Assembly: GCA_022825725.1 (NCBI GenBank)
Contig: JAJDWE010000026.1
Span: forward strand, 1-33,295
Direction of reading: 5' to 3'
Source of the DNA: Gemmatimonadota bacterium
GTDB taxonomy: Bacteria > Gemmatimonadota > Gemmatimonadetes > Palauibacterales > Palauibacteraceae
DNA: 33,295 nt
Under the pieces are notes generated by a model. That model had not been told where the DNA came from. It was given only the letters and a program-made list of their open reading frames with translations, and did no database searches. Positions 1 through 8,047 of this stretch are shown here, in pieces. The position numbers were made by a program, and so were the translations under genes. How positions within the stretch are numbered: the first letter of the stretch is position 1; every line of letters begins with the position of its first letter.

Positions 1-141
1 CAGGTGAGCTTCGAGCGCGCGACGGGCGGACAGGGTGATCCCGAGACGCTTGCAAGAGTGAAGTCGATCCTGGACCGCGCGGCGCGCGAGATCGAGAGCG
101 CGTGGCCGGAGCCCGGGACCGCAGCCTCGCGGGAGGGTTGA
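1..141 (+). CDS. C-terminal fragment of an unidentified protein
   Basis: An open frame enters from the left edge and ends at a TGA at 139-141, giving a 46-residue tail rich in charged and helix-forming residues. The next gene's ATG lies 3 bases after this stop, and the GGAGG-like ribosome binding site of that gene sits inside the last codons. This tight spacing supports the frame being a real gene end in the same operon. The fragment is too short for any family assignment, and its start lies outside the window. Confidence 0.45.
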   Translation, partial: QVSFERATGGQGDPETLARVKSILDRAAREIESAWPEPGTAASREG

Positions 142-144
142 GCG

Positions 145-642
145 ATGTTCGAGATCGTCTTCCTGGGAGGCATCGCCGCCGTGATCTACCGGAAACGCGT
201 GCGCGCGGGCGACTGGAGTCGGGGCGACTTCCACCGCGTCCTCGTCGCCGTGGGTCGCGCGGTGAGCCGTGCGGTGGCGACCGTGTCGAAGTCCTGGCCC
301 GGCCTCCTGCGACAGTGCGCGGCCGATGTGAAGAGCCTTGCGGGCGACGTGACGGGCGTCGTCCGGGTCGGGACCCGGAAACCCCGCGCCCGCCGGATCC
401 GGCACTCTCGCGTCAAGGTGCCCGCGGCGGACGTCGCCGCGACGAGCGAAGCCTTGACGAGAGCGGAGAGCCGGATCTTCTCCCGACTCCAGCGCCGCTA
501 CGTCGCCGGCAGGATCAGCGTCTCCGAGTACGTGGAGGGCGTACGGCGTCTTCGAAGAGAAGGCGCCGCGCTTCAGGGCCTGGGCGGCACGGCCCCGCCG
601 CGCGCGGACGGCGAGGCCGGGAGGCTGGCGGCGGAGCGCTGA
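145..642 (+). CDS. Small hypothetical protein with N-terminal hydrophobic stretch and SHOCT-like C-terminal motif
   Basis: 165 residues. The ATG follows a GGGAGG ribosome binding site. Residues 2-14 are hydrophobic (IVFLGGIAAVIY) and followed by basic residues, so this may be a short membrane anchor. The middle is strongly basic. Around residues 109-137 the pattern of a leucine-rich helix, then YVAGRISVSEY, then another helix resembles the short SHOCT domain, which typically ends small membrane-associated proteins. The C-terminal 25 residues look disordered. It is probably co-transcribed with the upstream fragment and converges on the symporter gene, which ends 15 bases away. The function is unknown; the SHOCT resemblance is by eye. 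Confidence 0.6.
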   Translation: MFEIVFLGGIAAVIYRKRVRAGDWSRGDFHRVLVAVGRAVSRAVATVSKSWPGLLRQCAADVKSLAGDVTGVVRVGTRKPRARRIRHSRVKVPAADVAATSEALTRAESRIFSRLQRRYVAGRISVSEYVEGVRRLRREGAALQGLGGTAPPRADGEAGRLAAER

Positions 643-656
643 CCGCCCCCAGCAGC

Positions 657-2348
657 CTAGCGGTGCCGCTCCCAGGGGCTGCGGGTGAAGTAGGACTCCG
701 TCATCTCCTTGATCTGAGGCGCGAGGAAGATCAGCGCGATCAGGTTCGGGATGATGACGATGGCGAGGAAGATGTCCCCCAGCGACCACACCACGGCGAG
801 CGGCAGCACGGCCCCGACGAAGTGCATCGCGACGAACACGAGCTTGTACGGGATGATCGCGCTTGGCCCGAACAGGTAGTTCGCGCAACGGTCGCCGTAG
901 TAACTCCATGAGATCGCGGTCGAGATCGCGAAGAGGAAGACCGAGAAGATCACGATGTAGTGACCCCAGTCGCCGAGCGGCGACAGGCCGCGCTGGAAGC
1001 CCATCTGCGTGAGGGGCGCGCCGGTCTCGTATGCCTGCCCGTAGAGGACGGCCAGCTCCCGCCCGTCATCGGCGATCGCGACGGACCGCGCCGGGTCGAC
1101 GGCCCCGCTGAACGGCTGCGTCTGCGCCTCGTCCTCGAACAGCTGCGGCACGGAGACCTCGTGCCACGCGAGGTGGGGTTCGCTCGTCACGCCCGGCCGC
1201 CCGAGCGTATAGCGGATCGTTCCCGTGGGCTCCGTGGGCACGGAGCTTCCGCCCTCGTCGAGCACCACGTAGCTGATGTCCCCGCCTTCCAATTGGATCG
1301 CGGTCGGGATCTGCGAGTTCCACGCGCCCGTCATGATGATGACCAGCGCCGTCATGGTGACGATGACGATCGTATCGATGAACGGCTCGAGCAGCGCGAC
1401 GACGCCCTCGGAGACCGGCTCGTCCGTCTTCGCCGCCGCGTGCGCGATCGGCGCGGATCCCTGCCCCGCCTCGTTCGAGAACAGTCCGCGCCGCACGCCC
1501 CACATGAGCGTGACGAGGAACGCGCCGACGCCCGTACCCGCCACGCCGGCGGTCGGGTTGAAGGCCTCGCGGAAGATGATCGCGAAGGTCTCCGGCACCT
1601 GACCGAGGTTCAGGATGATGATGATCATGGCGGCGGTCACGTAGACGATCGCCATGAACGGAGCCAGGATGCTGGTCACGCGGCCGATGCGCTTGATGCC
1701 GCCCAGGATCACCAGCGCGACGATCGTCGAGGTCGTGAGGCCGGTGATCCATGTGGCGATCCCGAACTCGGCGAGCATCGCGTCCGCGACCGTATTGGCC
1801 TGGTTCGCGTTCCCCGTCATGAACGCCGTCATCCCCAGCATGACGGCGAAGAACGCCGCCACGGGCTTCCAGCGCGGACCGAGCCCCTTCTCGATGTAGT
1901 ACATCGGTCCGCCCGACACCTTCCCGCTGTATTTCGCGGACGACTCGTCGACCTCGCGGTACTTCTGCGCCAGCGTGACTTCGCTGTACTTCGTCGCCAT
2001 GCCGAGGAAGGCGGTCATCCACATCCAGAAGAGCGCCCCCGGACCCCCGAGGTGGATCGCGATCGCGGCGCCGGCGATGTTCCCGATGCCCACCGTGGCG
2101 CTGAGTGCGGTGGTCAGCGCCTGGAAATGGGACACGTCGCCCGGATCGTTCGGATCGTCGTATCGGCCCGTGGCCACGGCGACGCCGTGCGCGAACTTGC
2201 GGATCTGCGGCAAGCCGAGGCGGAGGGTGAGATAGGTCCCGATCCCGAGGAGGAGCAGGACCTGAAGCGTCAGGCGCTCTCCCCCGATCGTGATCCCGAA
2301 CTGCGCGACGTTCCGGTCGAGCCAGTCTACGATTGTGGCGAAGTCCAT
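657..2348 (-). CDS. Alanine/glycine:cation symporter (AGCS family)
   Basis: 563-residue polytopic inner-membrane protein that should co-transport alanine or glycine with Na+ or H+. Family hallmarks are visible: GGPGALFWMWMTAFLGMATKY at 101-121, GGPMYYIEKGLG near 146-157, and the RGLFSNEAGQGSAPIAHAAA stretch at 287-306. About ten hydrophobic segments can be seen. It is longer than the usual 450-490 residues because of a hydrophilic insertion at about 345-440, between two membrane segments near the C-terminus. The ATG is preceded by GGGGA at a suitable distance. It diverges from glgP across 245 bases, so each has its own promoter. The family call is sure; the substrate is inferred from the family. 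Confidence 0.93.
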   Translation of the reverse strand: MDFATIVDWLDRNVAQFGITIGGERLTLQVLLLLGIGTYLTLRLGLPQIRKFAHGVAVATGRYDDPNDPGDVSHFQALTTALSATVGIGNIAGAAIAIHLGGPGALFWMWMTAFLGMATKYSEVTLAQKYREVDESSAKYSGKVSGGPMYYIEKGLGPRWKPVAAFFAVMLGMTAFMTGNANQANTVADAMLAEFGIATWITGLTTSTIVALVILGGIKRIGRVTSILAPFMAIVYVTAAMIIIILNLGQVPETFAIIFREAFNPTAGVAGTGVGAFLVTLMWGVRRGLFSNEAGQGSAPIAHAAAKTDEPVSEGVVALLEPFIDTIVIVTMTALVIIMTGAWNSQIPTAIQLEGGDISYVVLDEGGSSVPTEPTGTIRYTLGRPGVTSEPHLAWHEVSVPQLFEDEAQTQPFSGAVDPARSVAIADDGRELAVLYGQAYETGAPLTQMGFQRGLSPLGDWGHYIVIFSVFLFAISTAISWSYYGDRCANYLFGPSAIIPYKLVFVAMHFVGAVLPLAVVWSLGDIFLAIVIIPNLIALIFLAPQIKEMTESYFTRSPWERHR

Positions 2349-2593
2349 GCGTTGTCCCCGTTAGCGACGAGTGTGCGTGAGGAGCGCTGAGTTTGGCCCC
2401 GCGCCGCTGAGGCTGCAACGGTTGGGCGCTGCCGCGGGGGCCGGTCGCGTCGCAGAAGGAGACGGCGGCGGGGTGTGTCGCGCGCGTCACGGTACGGTAA
2501 CTTCGTTCGCGCTCCGGCTCCGCCGGCGCTCCGCCGCACCCGAACCCCGGCCGTGACGAGAACCCCCGCGGAAGCAAGGAGACAAAGAGGAAC
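2349..2593. other. Divergent intergenic region between the symporter gene and glgP
   Basis: 245 bases, the longest gene-free stretch in the window. It must hold the promoters for both flanking genes, but I see no convincing sigma-70 boxes in this GC-rich sequence. Short open frames here have no ribosome binding site or recognisable product. The purine-rich AAGGAGACAAAGAGG just before 2594 gives two candidate ribosome binding sites for the glgP GTG start. I see no strong hairpin followed by a T-run. Confidence 0.5.
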
Positions 2594-4804
2594 GTGGGTC
2601 CAGACAACCGAATCCCCTGCCGCATCGGGCGGCTGTGGGAACTCGCGAACGACCTCTCGTGGACGTGGAATCCGGAGGCCCCGGCCCTCTTCCGGGCCAT
2701 CGATCCGCCGCTGTGGCGCCGCACGCGGCACAACCCCGTGGCGCTGTTGCGAACCGTCGGACGCGAGCGCCTGCGCAGCCTGGCCGAGGACCCCGTCTTC
2801 CTCCGGAGATACGACGCGGCGCTGGACGCTCGGCGTGACGTCGTGGCGGTCGGTCACGCGCGGGAAGCCGGGACAGCGGAGCACGCCGACGACATCTGGG
2901 CGGACGCCACGCCGACCTGGTTCGACGAGCGCTATCCCGCCTTCCGCGACCTGCCGGTGGCGTACTTCTGCGCGGAATTCGCGTTGCACGAGTCCATCCC
3001 CATCTACTCCGGGGGACTCGGCGTGCTCGCGGGGGACCATCTCAAGGCGGCGTCGGAACTGGGGGTCCCCCTCGTCGGCGTCGGGCTGATGTACGCGCAC
3101 GGCTACTTCGACCAGACGCTGGGATCGGACGGCTGGCAGGACGATGCGGACGACCCGCTCGACCCCGACCTGACCCCCTTGGGGCGGTTGCGGCGAGTAG
3201 ACGGCGTCCCCTGGCTCGCTTCGATCCGCGGCGGGGGACGCCGCATCCGTATCGGGGCGTGGAGGCTGCGCGTCGGGCGCGTCTCGCTGTACCTCCTCGA
3301 CACGGATCTCGAGGAGAACGATCCCGCCGACCGGGGCCTGTCCCACCAACTCTACGCGGGCGGCGCGGATCACCGGCTGCGGCAGGAAGCGATCCTCGGC
3401 GTCGGCGGCGTGCGCGTGCTCGCCGCGCTCGGAATCGAGCCCAGGGCGTGGCACGCGAACGAGGGTCACGCGGCGTTCATGATGGTGGAGCGCGTGCGCT
3501 GGCTGATGCGGGACGGCCGATCCTTCGCGGACGCGGTGTCCCGGGTCCGCGCCTCGACCGTTTTCACGACGCATACGCCCGTATCCGCGGGTCACGACGT
3601 GTTCTCCCACGCGCAGATGCGCGAATGGATCGGCGAGACGTTCTGGGAAGAGATCCCTCACCGCGAGGAGTTGCTGGCACTCGGTCTCCATCCGGACGAC
3701 GAGGCGCAGGACCGGTTCCACATGACGGCGGCGGCGATCCGGCTGTCGCGACGCGTCAACGGCGTCTCCGCCCGGCACGGGCGCGTGACCCGGGAAATCT
3801 GGCGCGGCCTCTGGGGGGACCGTGCGGCCGAAGAAGTACCGATCCGGCACGTGACGAACGGGGTCCACCTCCCCACGTGGATGAGCGATGACATCGCCGG
3901 GCTTCTGGACGAGTGGCTGCCCGCCGGGTGGCGATGCACGGGCGACGAAGCGCTGTGGCGCGCGGTGCGCGACGTGCCAGCGCAGGCGCTGTGGCGCGTG
4001 CGGCGCCGGCTGAAGCTCCGGCTCCTCGACCTGATGCGCGACGAGGCCAGGCGCCGGTGGCCCGGCCACTGGCCGGAGTCGGCCCACCTCGCCGGGGCCG
4101 GCACGCTGATGAGCCCCGAGCCGCTCACGATCGGATTTGCGCGGCGCTTCGCGACCTACAAGCGCGCGGACCTCATCTTCCGCGACCGCGAACGCCTCCG
4201 GGCGCTGCTCTCGGACCCCGCCCGTCCCGTGCAGTTGATCTTCGCCGGGAAGGCACACCCGCGGGACGACGACGGCAAGCGCGTCCTCCAGCGCGTGTAC
4301 GAACATACGCGCGATCCGGAGTTCGAAGGGAGAATCGCCTTTCTCGAAAACTACGGCCTCCATGCGGCGCACGGTCTCGTCGCGGGCGTCGACCTGTGGC
4401 TCAACCTCCCCCGGGTCCCGCTGGAAGCGAGCGGGACGAGCGGGATGAAGGCCGCTCTCAACGGCGTCCCCCAGCTCGCGACCGCGGACGGCTGGTGGGA
4501 GGAGGGTTTCGAGGGCGACAACGGGTGGATCATCCCGCCCGCCCCCGCGACGGCGAGCGAGGAGGAGGTGGACGAGCACGACGCCGGACACCTCTTCCGG
4601 CTCCTGGAGGAGGACGTCATCCCCCTCTACTACGATCGGCCGCGTGCCGGCGCCGCGGACGACGCCCCGGCGGGCTGGCTCGCGCTCGCGCGGCGCGCCA
4701 TCGAGGTGGCCGGAGCGCGATTCACGGCCGGCCGCATGGTGCGGGACTACACGCGGGACTACTACGTCCCGTCGCTGCGCGGCGACCTCGATCGCGAAGA
4801 TTGA
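2594..4804 (+). CDS. glgP: Alpha-glucan phosphorylase (GT35, short DUF3417-type)
   Basis: 736-residue cytoplasmic enzyme that releases glucose-1-phosphate from the non-reducing ends of glycogen or maltodextrin using phosphate and pyridoxal phosphate. The N-terminus (LANDLSWTWNPEA) is the DUF3417 type found in the shorter bacterial and archaeal phosphorylases. The core shows AYFCAEFALHESIPIYSGGLGVLAGDHLKAA (123-153), HANEGHAAF near 288-296, and the cofactor loop EASGTSGMKAALNG, with the PLP lysine at about residue 619. The start is GTG with AGAGG 3 bases upstream and AGGAG further out; no better start fits the conserved N-terminus. It is separated from the other glycogen genes by the ATP-grasp block and converges on the esterase gene ending at 4821. 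Confidence 0.95.
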   Translation: MGPDNRIPCRIGRLWELANDLSWTWNPEAPALFRAIDPPLWRRTRHNPVALLRTVGRERLRSLAEDPVFLRRYDAALDARRDVVAVGHAREAGTAEHADDIWADATPTWFDERYPAFRDLPVAYFCAEFALHESIPIYSGGLGVLAGDHLKAASELGVPLVGVGLMYAHGYFDQTLGSDGWQDDADDPLDPDLTPLGRLRRVDGVPWLASIRGGGRRIRIGAWRLRVGRVSLYLLDTDLEENDPADRGLSHQLYAGGADHRLRQEAILGVGGVRVLAALGIEPRAWHANEGHAAFMMVERVRWLMRDGRSFADAVSRVRASTVFTTHTPVSAGHDVFSHAQMREWIGETFWEEIPHREELLALGLHPDDEAQDRFHMTAAAIRLSRRVNGVSARHGRVTREIWRGLWGDRAAEEVPIRHVTNGVHLPTWMSDDIAGLLDEWLPAGWRCTGDEALWRAVRDVPAQALWRVRRRLKLRLLDLMRDEARRRWPGHWPESAHLAGAGTLMSPEPLTIGFARRFATYKRADLIFRDRERLRALLSDPARPVQLIFAGKAHPRDDDGKRVLQRVYEHTRDPEFEGRIAFLENYGLHAAHGLVAGVDLWLNLPRVPLEASGTSGMKAALNGVPQLATADGWWEEGFEGDNGWIIPPAPATASEEEVDEHDAGHLFRLLEEDVIPLYYDRPRAGAADDAPAGWLALARRAIEVAGARFTAGRMVRDYTRDYYVPSLRGDLDRED

Positions 4805-4820
4805 TCCGAGCGGCGGCGAC

Positions 4821-5573
4821 CTACGGGGGCGGGAGCAGCTCGTCGAGGTAGCGGAGGAGCATGTTGCGCCACGTGGGCCAGTCGTGGTGCCACTCCTCGC
4901 CCCAGTCATCCATCCGGTTCGGCACGCCCTTTTGCCCCAGGAGCGAGGCCGCGCGCCAGGATTCGCCGATATCCTCCGCCCGCCCGCTCCCGGAGGCGAG
5001 GAGGACGAAACGCCGACGCAGCCGGTCGAGCGTCTCGCCCGCGAGTTGCGGCAGATGGTGCACGGGCGAGGCTCGGTAGAAGTCGCTCGTCGCGTTCGCC
5101 TCGACATTTGCGTCGTCTCTCAGAAAACGCTGGAGATCGTACGTGCCGCTCATGCACACGGCGTGCGAGAAGGCGTCGGGAAAGCGGCACAGCACGGCGA
5201 GCGCGTTGAACGCTCCGATGGAGGAGCCCGCGACGATGACCTCGATCCCCGGATCGTTGCAGTCCTCCCGGATCATGGGGACGAACTCGCGGTAGACGAA
5301 CTCCTGAAACCGGTTGAGAACAGCCATGCGGTGCTCGGGCGTCTCCTCGCGTCCGAGCATGACGCGGCCCGCCACACTGTCGCACGAATAGACCTTGATC
5401 CGGCCGGCCGTCAGGTAGTCCGCGACCGTGTCGATGACGAGGAAGCGCTCGATCTCCTCCGCATCTCCTCCGGCGGTGGGAAACATGAGGAAGGGCACGC
5501 CCACCTCTCCCCATCGTGCGACGTTGACCTCCTGTCCGAGACGAGGCGACCACCAGCTGGTATTGAGTTTCAT
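4821..5573 (-). CDS. Small alpha/beta-hydrolase esterase (esterase D / PF00756-like)
   Basis: 250 residues, last gene of the leftward ATP-grasp operon. The nucleophile elbow GSSIG has its serine at about residue 118, after a hydrophobic beta strand (EVIVA), and a candidate catalytic histidine lies in EWHHDW at 229-230. There is no signal peptide, so it is probably cytoplasmic. The ATG at 5573-5571 overlaps the TGA of the upstream ATP-grasp gene as ATGA, which implies translational coupling and decides the start. The putative esterase family includes carboxylesterases, S-formylglutathione hydrolase and acyl transferases. Substrate is unknown; constant association with a ligase suggests hydrolysis or transfer of the ligase product or its precursor, which is inference. 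Confidence 0.82.
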   Translation of the reverse strand: MKLNTSWWSPRLGQEVNVARWGEVGVPFLMFPTAGGDAEEIERFLVIDTVADYLTAGRIKVYSCDSVAGRVMLGREETPEHRMAVLNRFQEFVYREFVPMIREDCNDPGIEVIVAGSSIGAFNALAVLCRFPDAFSHAVCMSGTYDLQRFLRDDANVEANATSDFYRASPVHHLPQLAGETLDRLRRRFVLLASGSGRAEDIGESWRAASLLGQKGVPNRMDDWGEEWHHDWPTWRNMLLRYLDELLPPP

Positions 5574-6847
5574 GAGGCGAGAATCGGTACGGCGCCGGGG
5601 GGTTCCTCCCGGCGGGCCGCCTGTATGCGGTCGAAGAAGAGGGCGGTGAACTCGTCGATCTCGTGATCGGGGTAGAGCGAGGCCACTTTTGCGCGCACCG
5701 CATCGTGAGCCGCGTCGGTGCCGAAGAACTCGTCGGCCACCTCGTCCAGCTCCGCGAGGTGCGTTTCGCAGAACTCCACGAAGCGGTCGGTCTCGAACCG
5801 GGCCTCCGCGATCCCGGCGCAGGCTCGAATCTTCTCGCCGACCGACATCCCCGGACGGCAGGCATCGAGGAACGGCTGCCAATCGAGGTTGACGCGCATC
5901 CTGCGCCGGGTCGCCGCGCAGAAGAGCGACCAGCGGAGATTCGCCTTGATGAGCCACGGGAAGTGGTAGTGAAGCGAGGTGACCTGCGAATCCGGACAGG
6001 GGTTCGCGAAGTCGATCGGCATCCACCGTCCGCCGCTGCGAAGCACCTCGCACGAATTGAAGTCCCACCCGAAGAAGGCGTTGATCGTGAGCGTCGTGTC
6101 GCGGATCGCGCCGGCGTCCGTGGGCTCGAGGTGACCGCGCTCGACGGTGTAGCGGTCGTGCGCCGGGGCGCCGGGGTCGTAGAGCACGGCCCGCGTCTGG
6201 GGTCCCAGCCCGATGCAGCGGACGAAACGGTCGTGCTCCACCCCCTGCTGGAGGTGCATGACGAACTTGCCGCTCTCGTCGTAGGCGGCGCCGAGCGCCT
6301 CGTCGTCCTCGATCCGCGACACGCCGCGCCAGCCGCCGCCGTCGTAGGGCTTCATGAACACGGGATAGTCCAGATCGCGCGCCACGGCGGGCAGGTCGAA
6401 GAGCCGCGCGTAGCGTTTCAGGGTGACCGCCAGATCGTCCTGCGGGTCGTAGGACTTGGGCGGGATGAGCCACGTCCGCGGCACGGGGAGACCCAGCCTC
6501 ATCATCGCGCAGTAGGTGGAGTGCTTCTCCATCGACTGGACGCTCCACGGATTGTTGAACACGTAGAGCCCGTCCATGATCACGGACTTCTTGATCCACT
6601 CCCGCGTCGGGAAAAACCAGTGCGTGAGGCGGTCGATGACGACGTCGTACTTCCCCTCCTGCTGCAGGTCGAAGGGCTCGATCGTGACGTCCTCGATTTG
6701 GAACCGGATCGTGCCATCGGACGAGGGGATCCGGGGGTTCAGCCGTTCGAGGATCGCACGATAGGCGACAGGCCAGCAGAGATCCGCTCCGAGCGAAAGA
6801 CCGATGCGGCGCGTGACTTCGCCCGCGGACGTCGCCGGAGCGGTCAC
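5570..6847 (-). CDS. ATP-grasp ligase, divergent type (RimK-like by architecture)
   Basis: 425 residues from the chosen GTG. ATP-grasp enzymes join a carboxylate to an amine or thiol through an acyl-phosphate. Visible signatures are the lysine and glycine-rich loop FMKPYDGGGWRGV at 164-176, and IDFANPCPD at 278-286 with an acidic residue (D279) and Asn (N282) placed like the metal-binding pair. It is clearly distinct from the three ATP-grasp paralogues nearby. The GTG at 6847-6845 overlaps the preceding stop as GTGA, matching the overlap style of the operon. Another GTG at 6883 has GAGGG 6 bases upstream and would add 12 residues. The substrate is not recognisable. Confidence 0.8.
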   Translation of the reverse strand: MTAPATSAGEVTRRIGLSLGADLCWPVAYRAILERLNPRIPSSDGTIRFQIEDVTIEPFDLQQEGKYDVVIDRLTHWFFPTREWIKKSVIMDGLYVFNNPWSVQSMEKHSTYCAMMRLGLPVPRTWLIPPKSYDPQDDLAVTLKRYARLFDLPAVARDLDYPVFMKPYDGGGWRGVSRIEDDEALGAAYDESGKFVMHLQQGVEHDRFVRCIGLGPQTRAVLYDPGAPAHDRYTVERGHLEPTDAGAIRDTTLTINAFFGWDFNSCEVLRSGGRWMPIDFANPCPDSQVTSLHYHFPWLIKANLRWSLFCAATRRRMRVNLDWQPFLDACRPGMSVGEKIRACAGIAEARFETDRFVEFCETHLAELDEVADEFFGTDAAHDAVRAKVASLYPDHEIDEFTALFFDRIQAARREEPPGAVPILAS

Positions 6848-8040
6848 TCGTAGACCATCCAGAGCGGGCCCGGGAAGAGCCACGACAGGCCCTCGCGCAG
6901 ACGGTCGCGCCAGTTCTCCCAGTTGTGGCCGTCGCGCGACTCGACGAAGCGCACGTTCGCGCCGCCGCGGCGGAGAGCGTGGATCAGGGCTCGATTCTCC
7001 GAGACGAGCGGTTCGTACACGCCCACGGAGACGAACGCCTTCTCCGCGATGGCGGTCGGCGCGGCCCGGTACGCGTTCATCATGTCGACGATGCGGTCGA
7101 AGACGGGGCCGCTCTCGTTGTCGCCGATATCCGTGAAGAGGAATGAGCCCGACTGGAGCAGGATGCGGCCGAAGCGGCCGGGGTATTCGAGCGCGGCGTG
7201 GAAGGATGCGACGGCGCCCAGACTCGCGCCCATGAGGCCGCGCGACTCGGGATCGGGGAGAAGCGGATAGTCGCGTTCGAGGCGCGGGAGCAATTCTTCG
7301 GCGACGAACCGCGCGTGCGCCGGATCTGCCGAGTATTCCGACATCCGGTCGCCCGGGTGCACAAGGGCGACGATCATCCGGGGGACCTCGAAGCGATCGA
7401 TCAGTTGGTCGAGCACGTGCTTCAGGCCGGCATACTCGACGTAGTCCCCGCCGTCGTGCACGATGAGCAGCGGGTAGCGCCGGTTGGCGCGAAACTCCGC
7501 CGGACGGTACACCGTCACGTGACGGGCGGATTCGAGCGCCCCGCTCTCGACCGCGAGTTCATCCATTTCGCCCTGCCGGACCTCCTCGCTCTCGCGGGCC
7601 CAGTCGGGGATCTCGTAGCCCCGTGCCTGCACGACGGAGTTCGCGCCGAACGGGTCGCGGGCGCGATGGGGGTTCAGCGGATCCTCGATCCACTCGGCGC
7701 GGCCGCGGGCGAGCACCTCGATCTTGTACTCCACCCGGGACTCGTCGGGGAGTTCGAGCGTGTAGCACCAGAGATCGGTTCCGTCCAGGCGGCGGAAGGG
7801 CGCCGAGGTCTGGAGTCCGTGCACCCAGTGTCGCAGGCGCACGGCGTCGGCGTGGCCACGGTACACGAAGGTGTAGAGCGGAGGCTCGGCGAGGGGGAAC
7901 TCGTTCGCATCGACGAACGAGTCGACCGCATCCGCCGCGCCGAGACCCGAGACGAGCTGCTTCTCGAGCGCCGTGATGGCCGGCGAACGCGGCATGGACA
8001 GGTCGTACCCGTGTTCCCGGGCGCCGGCGTCGAATCGCAT
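6844..8040 (-). CDS. Enterochelin-esterase-like hydrolase with N-terminal E-set domain
   Basis: 398 residues in two parts. Residues 50-110 look like the beta-sandwich (CBM48/enterochelin esterase N-terminal) fold: FVYRGHADAVRLRHWV, a DLW strand, then VEYKIEVL. After a linker, residues 170-390 form an alpha/beta hydrolase with GASLGA (nucleophile Ser about 273), a plausible acid around YEPL (343) and a terminal histidine in DGHNWENWRDRL (about 372). This resembles Fes/IroD-type esterases, which hydrolyse oligo-ester siderophores, but no siderophore genes are present. It lacks a signal peptide. The ATG at 8040 is 7 bases after the S51-like stop; another ATG at 7995 is possible. The role is probably cleavage of an ester linked to the ATP-grasp pathway (inference). 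Confidence 0.82.
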   Translation of the reverse strand: MRFDAGAREHGYDLSMPRSPAITALEKQLVSGLGAADAVDSFVDANEFPLAEPPLYTFVYRGHADAVRLRHWVHGLQTSAPFRRLDGTDLWCYTLELPDESRVEYKIEVLARGRAEWIEDPLNPHRARDPFGANSVVQARGYEIPDWARESEEVRQGEMDELAVESGALESARHVTVYRPAEFRANRRYPLLIVHDGGDYVEYAGLKHVLDQLIDRFEVPRMIVALVHPGDRMSEYSADPAHARFVAEELLPRLERDYPLLPDPESRGLMGASLGAVASFHAALEYPGRFGRILLQSGSFLFTDIGDNESGPVFDRIVDMMNAYRAAPTAIAEKAFVSVGVYEPLVSENRALIHALRRGGANVRFVESRDGHNWENWRDRLREGLSWLFPGPLWMVYE

Positions 8041-8047
8041 GGCCGGA

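Noticed and set aside
960-2390. Long plus-strand open frame opposite the AGCS symporter gene
   Set aside because: Translation is Arg/His/Asp-rich low-complexity sequence with no motif, while the opposite strand shows every AGCS signature. It is a GC-rich shadow.
1066-2733. Minus-strand frame running across the symporter start and into glgP
   Set aside because: Different frame of the symporter gene, repetitive Arg/Gly/Asp/His composition, and it spans a divergent promoter region.
2327-5107. 926-residue minus-strand frame opposite glgP
   Set aside because: The opposite strand encodes a clear alpha-glucan phosphorylase. The antisense frame is long only because stop codons are rare at this GC content.
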